A stretch of 64,000 nucleotides of DNA from CAVRAZ01 sp963719135 (GTDB taxonomy: Bacteria; Pseudomonadota; Gammaproteobacteria; DSM-19610), in assembly GCA_963719135.1 (NCBI GenBank), contig CAVRAZ010000001.1:930001-994000 (forward strand). The letters are read 5' to 3'. The position numbers were made by a program, and so were the translations under genes. This document shows, piece by piece, positions 50,546-59,492 of the stretch. The stretch's first letter is position 1. Each line of letters begins with the position of its first letter. The notes beneath the pieces were generated by a model. That model saw nothing but the letters and a program-made list of their open reading frames with translations, was not told the origin of the DNA and searched no databases.

Positions 50546-51573
50546 ATGGGAAGCATTCCGGGTAGGAGAAGGCCGGCGGTCTCGTCGAGGCCCAGGGCGA
50601 GGTTCATCGCCTGCACCGCCTGTCCACCGGCTCCCTTGATGAGGTTGTCGAGAGCGAGGCTCACCTGCACTTCACGACCCTCGGGTGAGACCGCGACGTG
50701 GAGCAGGGCAAGGTTGGTGCCGACTGTGTGGGTAAGCTCGGGCGGGTTCGAAAGCATCTGAACGAACGGACGCCCGCTGTAGGCGCTCTGGTAGCGCGCG
50801 ACCACCGCTTCGGCGGCTTCCGGCTCGGCGAGGCTGGCGTGCAGGGTGGCATAGATGCCCCGAACGAAGGGTCCCGAGTGCGTCATGAGCCTTGCGGAGG
50901 CATTCGGATTGCCGGTCCAGATGCGCCACTGCTCCAGGATCTCTCCCTCGTGGCGGTGACCCATCACCGAGTAGGCGAACAGATTATGGGCCCGGGCCGG
51001 ATGATGGGTGGTGGGCCTGGGATGGACCCCGGCGCCGCTCGACCCGGTCACCCCGAACACGGCCGGCGGCGCGGCGAGCTCGGCGCCCGCGAGCGGATAG
51101 AGCGCCAGCTCGGCGGCGGTCGCGAAACAGCCGGGCGACGCGATGCCGCTCGCGCCGCGAAGCGAAGTTCCCAGCACATCCGCCAGACCGTAGCGAAACC
51201 GGTGCACCAGCGCGGGAGCAGGATGGGCCCCGTAGTACCGCTCGTGCAACCGCCCGTCCTGGATCCGGAAATCGGCGGCGAGATCGATCACCAGGCCGGG
51301 CCCGGCCTCCCAGACTTCCCCCATGACCTCGGACGACTGGCCATGCTCGAGGGCGAGAAAGACCACATCGCGACCTTTGGCGGCTTCCGCCGCGGCGAGC
51401 CCGGAAAAGCGGGCCTCGGTCAGCAGGCCGAGGCCCGGGTGCACCTCCGCGATCGCCTTGCCGGCCTGGCTCCGACTCACCGCGACCAGGTCGTGCACCC
51501 CGGGATGCTGGAGCAGGATCCGGAGCAGCTCGCCGCCCACATAACCCGCGGCGCCGATCAGGGCCACTCTCAT
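50542..51573 (-). CDS. argC: N-acyl-gamma-glutamyl-phosphate reductase
   Basis: A 343-residue Rossmann dehydrogenase. NADP motif ALIGAAGYVGGELLRIL, catalytic Cys in GIASPGCFATAAELALYP and His in HRHEGEI. It reduces acylglutamyl phosphate to the semialdehyde. The ATG overlaps the stop of the upstream P-loop protein by 4 bases. Length and motifs are those of the long (type 1) ArgC. Confidence 0.95.
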   Translation of the reverse strand: MRVALIGAAGYVGGELLRILLQHPGVHDLVAVSRSQAGKAIAEVHPGLGLLTEARFSGLAAAEAAKGRDVVFLALEHGQSSEVMGEVWEAGPGLVIDLAADFRIQDGRLHERYYGAHPAPALVHRFRYGLADVLGTSLRGASGIASPGCFATAAELALYPLAGAELAAPPAVFGVTGSSGAGVHPRPTTHHPARAHNLFAYSVMGHRHEGEILEQWRIWTGNPNASARLMTHSGPFVRGIYATLHASLAEPEAAEAVVARYQSAYSGRPFVQMLSNPPELTHTVGTNLALLHVAVSPEGREVQVSLALDNLIKGAGGQAVQAMNLALGLDETAGLLLPGMLPI

Positions 51574-52694
51574 GAGGCGGACAGGCGGACCGGCGGACCG
51601 GCGGACAGGGTGGCCGGGTGCTCCAGCGCCTCCCGAACCGTGGTGACCAGTCCCGGCGAATCGCGCAGCGCGTTATGGGCGGGGTATCCGAGCTGCCCGA
51701 TGATGTAGTCCCGCCCCACCTGGTTGTCGGTCGCCGGTCCGGTGAAGCAGGTAATGGGGAGGTGGAATCGGTCGGCGTAGAGCTGGCTCGCGCCCCAGCA
51801 GGCCACCGGATCGGGCGCGGCGATGACATGGGCCGCCGCGAGTCCCATCAGCCCGGGATCGTCGAGAATGTCCTGCACGCCATACTCGCCCAGGATGCCA
51901 TCGCCCAGCTCCGCGACGACCACGTCGGGCCGGACCCCGGCGGCGCTCCCCGGCGCCGGACCCCTGGCGATGCGGTTCAACAGGCCGCGCGCCACCGGAA
52001 CGGTCATGCCGGGGTGGGTGCTCGCGATGCCCGCGTCGTTGAAGGTGTAGGCCACCAGCGCCCCGGCATCCTGCATCGCGAGGGTGTCCCGCATCAGGGA
52101 GACCCCGGTGAGCTTGCAGGCGGCGACCCGGAGCCCGCTGCGACATAACCCGCGAACCAGCTCGGTCGCCGCGACCGTCTTGCCGGCGTTCATGCAGGTG
52201 CCCGCGACGTACACCACGGGGATCGTCGATTCGAGCGCCTGAGCCCCGGGGATCGCGCCCTCCCGGATCGAGGCCGGGGTACCGACCCGGTCCCCCAGGT
52301 CGGGAAAGGCGAGAATCGCCCCCAGCACTTCGGCCCGGAACGGCGGGCCGATATCGGGATTCGACGAGGTGCAGCGTCCCAGAATGCCGCCGAGATTGAG
52401 CACGTTGATGACGTCGCCGACCGCGATCCGCTCGGGGACTTCCCCGGCGTAGCCCCGGAGCGCTCGCCGGGAACCGAGCGTTCCGGCAAGGACGTCGCCG
52501 GCGCGGAGCGACATCATCCGGCCGGAAGGATCCTCCACCGTGTTGTAGGTGGATTTGTCGTCGAGAATCCGGACCGCGAGGATATAGCCCTCCCGGGCCA
52601 CGATCTCGTTGCCCACGATCACATCATGCGCCAGCCTGGCGTTCCGGGTGGAGGACGCGATCCGATCGAGGTGGATCCGGGTGGTGACGACCAT
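51570..52694 (-). CDS. P-loop protein embedded in the arginine operon, function unassigned (possible DUF1611 relative)
   Basis: A 374-residue protein between argG and argC, 1 base after argG and overlapping argC by 4. The N-terminal half is beta-rich (NEIVAREGYILAVRIL, VPERIAVGDVINVLNLGG). The C-terminal half has the P-loop VAGTCMNAGKTVAATELV, then LRVAACKLTGVSLMRDTLA and VVAELGDGILGEYGV, an arrangement like MobB/dethiobiotin synthetase and DUF1611_C proteins. Some DUF1611 proteins have been described as amino-acid N-acyltransferases. No argA or argJ is present in this operon, so an acylglutamate-forming or related role is a testable guess. The last residues are encoded by a GGCGGAC repeat. 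Confidence 0.75.
   Translation of the reverse strand: MVVTTRIHLDRIASSTRNARLAHDVIVGNEIVAREGYILAVRILDDKSTYNTVEDPSGRMMSLRAGDVLAGTLGSRRALRGYAGEVPERIAVGDVINVLNLGGILGRCTSSNPDIGPPFRAEVLGAILAFPDLGDRVGTPASIREGAIPGAQALESTIPVVYVAGTCMNAGKTVAATELVRGLCRSGLRVAACKLTGVSLMRDTLAMQDAGALVAYTFNDAGIASTHPGMTVPVARGLLNRIARGPAPGSAAGVRPDVVVAELGDGILGEYGVQDILDDPGLMGLAAAHVIAAPDPVACWGASQLYADRFHLPITCFTGPATDNQVGRDYIIGQLGYPAHNALRDSPGLVTTVREALEHPATLSAGPPVRLSAS
51574..51609. repeat. GGCGGAC short tandem repeat at the argC junction
   Basis: Four GCGGAC(A/C)(C/A)G-type units (GGCGGACA, GGCGGACC, GGCGGACC, GGCGGACA) follow the argC start region. They encode the end of the P-loop protein (AGPPVRLSAS). The same unit forms the array at 8376-8423. 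Confidence 0.7.
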
Positions 52695-52695
52695 A

Positions 52696-53898
52696 TCAGG
52701 AGTCCGGCGAAGCGCCGTTCCGGGCGGCCCGCTCGGCGAGCAGCTCGGGGATGGCCCCGATCCGGGCGAAGGCGCGGGCTTCCTCCCCGGTCCAGAGCCG
52801 GTGCTCCTCGCCATAAGTCGCCACCGAGCGATCCATCATGGAGAAGGGACTCCGGGTGCCGGTGACGAGAAAGCGGCCCGGCGCAAGCCGGACCCGGGTT
52901 TCCCCGGTCACCCGCTGCTGCGAGCTGGTGAAGAGCGCTTCGATGTCCCGCAGGGCCGGGTCGAAGTAGTGGCCTTCGTGCAACCGGTCGCCGTAGAAAC
53001 GACCGAGCTGATCCTTCCAGAAGACCTGCCACTTGGTCAGCACGAGCTTCTCGAGCTCACGATGGGCGGCGATCAGAATGAGCGCGGCCCCCGCCTCGAA
53101 GCCGATCCGCCCCTTGATGCCGAGCGCGGTCTCGCCCACGTGGATGTTGTGGCCGATCCCGTACCCGGCGGCGCGGGCACTGAGGCTGGCAATGAGGTCG
53201 GGCCCGGCCAGGGGCTCATCATCGAGCGAGACCGGCACGCCCTGCTCCCAACCGAGGACCAGCTCGGCGGGACTGGGCGCGTTCGGCGGCGGGTCGAGCA
53301 GCTCGGCGGGCGGTCCGGCCCACGAATCGTGGGTCCATCCACCACCCCAGGTGGTTCCCCAGAGCCCGGCGTTGACGCTGTAGGCCGACGCTTTGAGCGG
53401 CACCGGGAGCTTTCGCTCTTCGAGATAGGCGATCGCCCGCTCGCGGGTCAGGCTCTCGTCCCGGATCGGCGTCAGGATTTCGAGATCGGGCGCGAGCACC
53501 CGGAGGGCCACATCGAAGCGGATCTGGTCGTTTCCCGCGCCGGTCGAGCCGTGAGCCACCGCGGCCGCCCCGATCTCGCGGGCCATCTGCACCAGGGCGA
53601 TGGCCTGCTGGGTCCGCTCGGCGGCGACGGAAAGCGGATACACCTCGCCGCGGAGGACGTTGCCCTGAATCAGGAAGCGCACGAACCGCTGGAACACGGC
53701 ATACCGGGCATCCACTTCGTGGTGGGTGGCTGCGCCCACCGCTTCGGCCTGGCGGCGGATGGCGGCCCGCTCCTCGGCGGAGCTGCCGCCGGTGTTGACG
53801 TAGACGGTGTGCACCGCGAAGCCCCGTTCGCGGAGCCGGGGGACGCAGTAGGAGGTATCGAGGCCACCGGAGAAGGCCAAGGCGAGCGGTTTATGCAT
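52696..53898 (-). CDS. argG: Argininosuccinate synthase
   Basis: A 400-residue ATP-pyrophosphatase. The P-loop is LAFSGGLDTSYCVPRL, the citrulline/aspartate region is AVAHGSTGAGNDQIRFD, and SAYSVNAGLWG and SLDDEPL are conserved. It joins citrulline and aspartate. It is the first gene of the nine-gene arginine operon. The ATG at 53898 lies inside a palindromic ARG-box-like sequence and no Shine-Dalgarno precedes it. Confidence 0.95.
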   Translation of the reverse strand: MHKPLALAFSGGLDTSYCVPRLRERGFAVHTVYVNTGGSSAEERAAIRRQAEAVGAATHHEVDARYAVFQRFVRFLIQGNVLRGEVYPLSVAAERTQQAIALVQMAREIGAAAVAHGSTGAGNDQIRFDVALRVLAPDLEILTPIRDESLTRERAIAYLEERKLPVPLKASAYSVNAGLWGTTWGGGWTHDSWAGPPAELLDPPPNAPSPAELVLGWEQGVPVSLDDEPLAGPDLIASLSARAAGYGIGHNIHVGETALGIKGRIGFEAGAALILIAAHRELEKLVLTKWQVFWKDQLGRFYGDRLHEGHYFDPALRDIEALFTSSQQRVTGETRVRLAPGRFLVTGTRSPFSMMDRSVATYGEEHRLWTGEEARAFARIGAIPELLAERAARNGASPDS

Positions 53899-53907
53899 AC
53901 TGCATAA
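53891..53907 (-). promoter_or_regulatory. ARG-box-like operator over the argG start codon
   Basis: TTATGCA-TAC-TGCATAA is a perfect 7-base inverted repeat around a 3-base centre, and the argG ATG starts within it. AT-rich 17-18 base palindromes with TGCAT/ATGCA arms are typical of ArgR sites in several phyla. An AT-rich block (TATTTATG, minus strand) immediately upstream is the best -10 candidate, giving almost no leader. ArgR, encoded at the operon end, would close a feedback loop. Confidence 0.7.
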
Positions 53908-54012
53908 ATATGCCTATTCGGTCGCTTCCCCGCAATCCTCTGGGGTTCTTCACCCCTCCTTAACGGTTTCTTGGCGAGCCGCCACCCAGGTTGGTCCCAT
54001 GGAGCCCGTATC

Positions 54013-55845
54013 ATGATCAATGGCTTGACCCTCGCGGAACTCAAGCGCCGCGTCGCCGAGCAGCTCATCGCGACGGGGACCGGGAATGGCGTCACCCTGG
54101 ATGATCAGGTGGCGGCCCGGCTGCGAGAGCTGCGCCGGCATATCGGGGAACGGCTGGTTGCCGGCGGATTCGCGACTCCGACCGACCTGGCGGCGGCCAA
54201 TGAGGAGGCCCGGACCACTGGCGAGATCTTCACCCAGGTGCTCCAGCGCCGTTTCGGGGTCGAGGAGCGCGAGATTTTCCGGGCTCTGGCCGCGGAGGTC
54301 GAGCTTCCCTTCGTGGATGGGAGCACCCTGCTGGCCGACCTCGATCCGACCCTCGCCCTCACCCTCCCGGCCCGGTTCCGCGAGTTCAACCACGTCATTC
54401 CGATCCGCCGGAGCGGTGAAACGGTGGTCGTCGCGACGTTCGATCCGTTCGCGGCGACTCCGGGGCTCGCCCGAGCGATGGGGACCGAGTCGATCGAGCG
54501 CCTCCTGGTCACCGGCACCGACTATCAGCGGCTCAATGCCGCGGTCGACCTGGCGGGTCAGCGGCGGGCGGACGGGTCCCTGGCGGCCCCGGCGCCGATG
54601 CTCCCGTCCGAGGACGAGGCCACTGAGGCGTCGACGGTCGCACTCCTCGACTCGATCCTGCTCGAGGCGGTGGCCACCCGGGCCAGTGACATCCATTTCG
54701 AGATCTACGACAATCGTCCCCGCATCCGGATCCGGGTCGACGGCGACCTGCACGACCTCCGCCACCTGACGCTGTCCCCGGCCCAGTACGTGGCGGTCGT
54801 CAACGTCGGCAAGGTGCGGGCGCGTCTCGACATCGCCGAGCACCGCGCGCCTCAGGGCGGCCGCTTCAGTACCCGGATCGGCGATCGGGCCTTCGACGTC
54901 CGGGCCCAGACCCAGCCGTCGCTGTACGGCGAGCATCTGGTGCTCCGGCTGCTTCCCCAGGAGACCAAGCCCCTCACCATCGCCGACCTGGGATTCTCGG
55001 CTGAGCTGGCCGGCCGGTATGGGCGGCTGCTCAACAGTCCCGGTGGGCTGGTGCTGGTGGTAGGCCCCACCGGGAGTGGAAAATCGACGACTCTCTACGC
55101 CGGTCTGCTGGTGCTGGCGAATGATCCCAGTCGAAAGGTGATCAGCATCGAGGACCCCATCGAGTACGCGATCAACGGGGTTCAGCAGTGCCAGGTGCTC
55201 CCGGAGATCGGGTTCGTGTTCGCGCAGGCGATGCGGGCGTTCGTGCGGGAGGATCCCGATGTGATTCTGGTCGGGGAAATCCGCGACGGCGAAACCGCGT
55301 TGGAGGCGCTCCGCGCTTCGCAGACCGGCCACCTGGTCCTGTCGACCCTCCACTGCAACGACACAGTGGACGCGGTGCAACGACTGCATGACCTCGGGAT
55401 GCACCCCAACTCGATCGGCAGCGAGCTTCTGGCGGTCATCTCCCAGCGCCTGGCCAAGCGGATCTGTCCGGACTGCCGGGAAAAGGCGGAGCCCGATGCG
55501 GTGCTGCTGGGCGAGGTCTTCCCGGACGGCGCGCCCGAAGGTTTTGTGGCGTATCGAGGCAAGGGATGCGAGCGCTGCGGGGGCCGGGGAACTTACGGGC
55601 GGGTGGCGGTGGCGGAGTATCTCCCGGTCACGCCTCAGGTGCGGCTCGCGATCTCACGTCAGCTCCCTCTCGATGCCCTCCGCGACGAGGCCAGGAAGGC
55701 CGGCCTGCGGCCGCTCCGGCTCGAAGCGCTGGGGATGGTCCAGGCGGGGCTCATCGGATTCATGGAGCTTCGGGATATGATTCCGCCGGATGCTCTTGGG
55801 GGACCTTCGACTCCGATCTCGACCGGCGGCCCCCAAGCCCGATAA
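54013..55845 (+). CDS. pilB: Type II secretion/type IV pilus assembly ATPase (GspE/PilB family)
   Basis: A 610-residue secretion ATPase. Order: N-terminal GspE/MshE-like domain (about 40-190), linker, then the ATPase core with Walker A GPTGSGKSTTLY, Asp box SIEDPIEYAINGVQQCQV, Walker B DPDVILVGEIRD, His box TGHLVLSTLHCND, and a tetracysteine zinc site CPDC...CERCGGRG. It powers pilus or pseudopilus extension. No other pilus gene is adjacent. GGAG precedes the ATG at 54013. The 114-base spacer from argG is shared divergently. Confidence 0.9.
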   Translation: MINGLTLAELKRRVAEQLIATGTGNGVTLDDQVAARLRELRRHIGERLVAGGFATPTDLAAANEEARTTGEIFTQVLQRRFGVEEREIFRALAAEVELPFVDGSTLLADLDPTLALTLPARFREFNHVIPIRRSGETVVVATFDPFAATPGLARAMGTESIERLLVTGTDYQRLNAAVDLAGQRRADGSLAAPAPMLPSEDEATEASTVALLDSILLEAVATRASDIHFEIYDNRPRIRIRVDGDLHDLRHLTLSPAQYVAVVNVGKVRARLDIAEHRAPQGGRFSTRIGDRAFDVRAQTQPSLYGEHLVLRLLPQETKPLTIADLGFSAELAGRYGRLLNSPGGLVLVVGPTGSGKSTTLYAGLLVLANDPSRKVISIEDPIEYAINGVQQCQVLPEIGFVFAQAMRAFVREDPDVILVGEIRDGETALEALRASQTGHLVLSTLHCNDTVDAVQRLHDLGMHPNSIGSELLAVISQRLAKRICPDCREKAEPDAVLLGEVFPDGAPEGFVAYRGKGCERCGGRGTYGRVAVAEYLPVTPQVRLAISRQLPLDALRDEARKAGLRPLRLEALGMVQAGLIGFMELRDMIPPDALGGPSTPISTGGPQAR

Positions 55846-56152
55846 GCCCTCCGATCGCGAGTCCGACGACCACGCCGTTTCCGGTGACGCTCACCAGGGG
55901 CGGCAGAACCTGCGGTCCAGGCTGGCCCAGGAGCAGGGAGAGCGAGATTCCGAGCAGGCTCGCGAGCCCACCCGCGATTACGCCCCGGCCAGCGAGCCGC
56001 GGCATGCTGCCCTGGCTGCCCGCGACAGTGAGGAACGCCGCGATCCCCCCGGGCAGGAGCCGGAGGAAGGGATCGAGTCCGTCGGTGACGACCCCGGAGA
56101 CCAGCGCTTCGATCCCCGCGATGCCGGCGTGGGCCACCGCCCCCGCCAGCAC
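55760..56152 (-). CDS. Small integral membrane protein, unknown
   Basis: About 130 residues from a GTG at 56152, with four hydrophobic segments (LAGAVAHAGIAGIEALVSGVV, LLPGGIAAFLTVAGS, GVIAGGLASLLGISLSLLLG, GNGVVVGLAIGGLIGLG). The start codon is inferred from its position 14 bases after the ridA stop. The last 28 residues overlap the 3' end of the pilB gene by 86 bases and look like read-through past the natural end. No family is recognised. Confidence 0.5.
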   Translation of the reverse strand: MLAGAVAHAGIAGIEALVSGVVTDGLDPFLRLLPGGIAAFLTVAGSQGSMPRLAGRGVIAGGLASLLGISLSLLLGQPGPQVLPPLVSVTGNGVVVGLAIGGLIGLGGRRSRSESKVPQEHPAESYPEAP

Positions 56153-56166
56153 CGCGGTGACGAGCC

Positions 56167-56616
56167 TCAGGGGACGGTCGCGACGCACTCGATCTCGGTT
56201 CGTCCACCGAGCGCGAGGCCGGTGGCGCCGAACGCGCTCCGGGCCGGCTTGTTGGTCGGGAAGAAGGTGACGTACACCGTGTTCATCCGGCCCCACTCCC
56301 CGATATCGGCGAGCATCACCAGGCACTTGACCACCCGGTCCATCCCGGAGCCGTTGGCCTCGAGCAGCGCCTTGATGTTGGTGAGAGCCTGTCTGGTCTC
56401 CGCCTCGATCCCGCCGGGAATCAGCTTGCCGGTGCTGTCGGTGCCGAGCTGGCCCGAGAGATACAGCATGTGATCCACCCGGACGGCGGGGGAGAACGGG
56501 AGCGACGCCATGGCGCCGGGCCGGGTGATGTAGTGGACCTCGGGGGCCCGGCCCTGGGCGGCCAGGCCGCCGGCCGGGGCAAGCAGGACGAGCGCGAGTG
56601 GGAGGGTGCGACGCAT
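56167..56616 (-). CDS. RidA-family protein with signal peptide
   Basis: A 149-residue protein. A signal peptide (LPLALVLLAPAGGLAAQG) precedes a RidA/YjgF domain with LYLSGQLGTDSTGKLIPGGIEAETRQALTNIKALLE and the terminal motif ALGGRTEIECVAT. In RidA the Arg and Glu of this region hydrolyse reactive enamine/imine intermediates. The export signal is unlike the cytosolic prototype, so a periplasmic role is implied. It leads the small membrane protein gene. Confidence 0.88.
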   Translation of the reverse strand: MRRTLPLALVLLAPAGGLAAQGRAPEVHYITRPGAMASLPFSPAVRVDHMLYLSGQLGTDSTGKLIPGGIEAETRQALTNIKALLEANGSGMDRVVKCLVMLADIGEWGRMNTVYVTFFPTNKPARSAFGATGLALGGRTEIECVATVP

Positions 56617-56884
56617 GGACGGGGCCTCGAGTTGGGGTGGACGCTCGCAACAAGTTCCCCCGCCGCCTCTGCCGTGTCAATCGCCCAACCGAGCGTGGAT
56701 GTGTGCCAGCCTCCGCCCTCAAGCGTCTGTCTGCACGACCGGCGCACTCTGGGCGAGCGTGCTTGCGGGTTACGAAAACATCGTTATGCTAGACCCTCGG
56801 ACAACTTGGAGCGGGTTCACGCGGGGCGGCGGAGCGCCGGGGACCCGGCGCTGGGACTCCACGCGCCAGACAAGGAGAGGCGTT

Positions 56885-58473
56885 ATGCGGAACTATTTCC
56901 TCACGGCCGGCATCGCCGGCCTCCTGGCCGCCGGGGCGGCGGGATCCCTGTCGGCCCAGCAGAAGGGGAGCTGGGAGCTGGGCGGGTTTGGCAGGTATAC
57001 CGACTTCGATAAGAGCTACGAAGTCTCCCACCAGTCCGCCAACGCCTATGGCGCTCGGCTTGCGGCTGGGCTATTTCTTCACTCCCCATTTCGTGCTCGA
57101 AGGAGACGGATCGATCACCTGGTCCGACGTGAAGGAGTTCTGGGTGGGCTACGGGAGCAGCGCCCTGGTCTACATGCCGTTCCACCTGCGGCTGATGTAC
57201 AACCAGCGGTTCGGCGGCGAGGACGGCCGCCTCTCCTGGTTCCTGGGCGCCGGGCCCGCCTATAACCGATACGGCAAGAAGGTCGCCGGCCTGCCCGGTT
57301 TCAAGGGCGACGGGTTCGGCGCCGATTGGGCCGTGTCCGGTATCACCGGGATCCGGGCTCATCTGTATCCCTGGCTCGGCCTCCGGTTGGACGGCACCAT
57401 CGATTACATCCCGAAGCCCAATAACGGCGACCCGGATGTGGTCGAGCCAGGCCGCCGGGATCACCGGCACCCCGGCGGATAAGAATGTGAACCTCGGTGC
57501 GCAGTTGGGCCTTTCCCTCTTCCTCGGGGTCTGCACCCGGGAACGCGATGGCACCACCATTACCCCGACCAGCGCCACCATCAAGCCCGGGGAGTCGGCG
57601 AGCTTCTCAGCGACGGCCACGCACTGCGGCCGGCCCGACGAAGTGGTGTATTCCGTGAGCGGCACCGGCACGGTGAGCGCGGGCGGGATCTACACCTCCA
57701 ACATGCCGGGCACCGGCACGGTGACCGCCTGCGGCACGAAGAACCGGGTCTGCTCCTCGGCGAGCGTCACCGTCACGGCGCCCCCGCCGCCGGTCCGCGT
57801 CACCTCCTGCGAGATCTCGCCGACCACGGTGTCGCTCCGGATCGATCAGCCGGTGACCTACACCATTACCCGGGTGTACAGCGACGGCCGGCGCGAAGCG
57901 GTGTCGGGCTTCACTCTGCAGTCCACCGGCGGCTCGGTGGCGGGATCCAGCGTGAGCTGGAGCGTCCCGGGCGAGCATGTCGTGACCTCCACCGTCCAGG
58001 ACTGCCCGCAGAACCTGACTGCGCGGGCCACGGTCGAGCAGCCGATCCGGATGACCGTCAGCGAGGCGAATCGCGACTCGGCCAAGGCGTTCTTCGAGTT
58101 CGACAAGTCGGAGATCTATCGCGAGGCCGATCAGCAGGATCTCGACAGCCTGGCGGTGACCCTCCAGGCGCACCCCGAGATCAAGCTGGTGATCGACGGG
58201 CACACCGACTCCGATGGAACCGTGAAGTACAACGAAGCCCTGGGCATGCGCCGGGCGCAGTCGGTCAAGGATTACCTGGCCTCGCATGGCGCTCCGGTCG
58301 ACCGGATGACGATCATTCTCCGATCGTTCAGCGAGTGCCATCCGGTGTCTCCGAATGCCACCGAAGTCGGCCGGGCCCAGAATCGTCGGGCCGAGATTCA
58401 GGAATTCGGGAATCAGCAGCCAGGACCAGCCGACGTTTCCTGCGCGGAAGCGGGCAGGAACCGGGCGCCGTAA
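56885..58473 (+). pseudogene. OmpA-family outer membrane protein, split by two one-base frameshifts
   Basis: The gene starts with AAGGAGAGG and the signal MRNYFLTAGIAGLLAAGAAG. The N-terminal barrel (GSWELGGFGRYTDFDKSY) continues in a second frame as GLRLGYFFTPHFVLEGDGSITW. After about 57450 it continues in a third frame (NVNLGAQLGLSLFLGV). That frame holds two Ig-like segments and the C-terminal OmpA peptidoglycan-binding domain (AFFEFDKSEIYREADQQDL, VIDGHTDSDGTVKYNEALGMRRAQSV, GRAQNRRAEI). Removing one base near 57051-57060 and one near 57450 gives one protein of about 528 residues. The OmpA Asp/Arg residues are intact. Confidence 0.85.
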
Positions 58474-58493
58474 GCTGAAAGCAGGAGCACACG

Positions 58494-58527
58494 AAAGAGG
58501 GACGGTCGCTGACCGTCCCTCTTTTTC
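58494..58527. terminator. Bidirectional intrinsic terminator
   Basis: A 14-base perfect stem (AAAGAGGGACGGTC / GACCGTCCCTCTTT) with loop GCT, flanked by A and T runs. It serves both the ompA gene (plus) and the convergent EamA gene (minus). Confidence 0.9.
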
Positions 58528-58538
58528 TTGGGCTCCGT

Positions 58539-59492
58539 TCAGGGCAGCCGCCGTCCCGCCGGCTGGGGCGGCTCCCCCTTCGAGAGGCCGGGCATCTTCC
58601 GTACCCGGATCAGGATCACCGCCCCGAGGATCACCGTGCCGGCGACGATGGTCCGGGGCGTCACCGATTCTCCCAGGATGATCCAGCCGAGCAGGACGGC
58701 CATGAGCGGGTTCACGAACGCGGAGGTGGAGACTTTCTGCGGAGTGCTGACCCGGAGCAGAAAGATGAACGCGCTGAAACCGAGCAGGCTCCCGAAGCTG
58801 ATCAGGTAGCACCATGCGAAGATCACCTTCGGGCTCAGCGTCGCCGTCCCGATCGCGCCACCCTCTCCGACCAGCAGACCCAGCACCACCATCAGCGTCC
58901 CGCCGGCGATCATGGTCACCCCGGTGGAAAGCTGGGGGGAGGGGTGGAGCGGGCGGGCGTGGGAAATCACCGAGCCGGCAGCCCACCCGAGCGCGCCCAG
59001 CGTGATCGCGGCGGCGCCAAGCAGGTCGGCATGCCCGCCACCGATGAACTCGCCGGGAGCCACGAGCAGCGCCACGCCCCCGAGGCCGAGCATGATGCCG
59101 GCGATGACCCGGACCGGCGGACGCCGCCATCCGGCCCGGGCACTTTCGAACACCGCGGTGAAAAGCGGAGAGGTCGCGGCAAGCAGAGCGGTGAGTCCCG
59201 ACGGTATCCGGGTTTCCGCCCACGAGATGGCGCCGTTCCCCATCAGGAAAAAGAGCGCGCCGAGCCCGAACCCGTAGAGCCAGGTGCCAAGCGGGGGCGC
59301 GGCCACGCCCCTCCATCTGGCCCATCCGAACAGCAAGCCGCCCGCGACCAGGAAGCGGCTTCCCGACCCGAGAAACGGAGGAAAGGAGGTAACGACGACC
59401 CGAATGGCGAGGTAGGTCGATCCCCAGACGATGTAGATCGCCGCGAAGGACCAGAACACCGCCGCCCGGGAAACTGGGCGGGCGGCGCTCAC
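58539..59492 (-). CDS. EamA/DMT-family transporter
   Basis: A 317-residue protein with ten predicted spans in two EamA repeats. The first begins FAAIYIVWGSTYLAIRVVVTSFPP with the typical WGSTYLAI; the second contains LGFSAFIFLLRVSTPQKVSTSAFVNPLMAVLLGWIILGE. Members export amino acids or other metabolites. The substrate cannot be inferred. The start overlaps the AI-2E-family gene stop by 4 bases. Confidence 0.9.
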   Translation of the reverse strand: MSAARPVSRAAVFWSFAAIYIVWGSTYLAIRVVVTSFPPFLGSGSRFLVAGGLLFGWARWRGVAAPPLGTWLYGFGLGALFFLMGNGAISWAETRIPSGLTALLAATSPLFTAVFESARAGWRRPPVRVIAGIMLGLGGVALLVAPGEFIGGGHADLLGAAAITLGALGWAAGSVISHARPLHPSPQLSTGVTMIAGGTLMVVLGLLVGEGGAIGTATLSPKVIFAWCYLISFGSLLGFSAFIFLLRVSTPQKVSTSAFVNPLMAVLLGWIILGESVTPRTIVAGTVILGAVILIRVRKMPGLSKGEPPQPAGRRLP

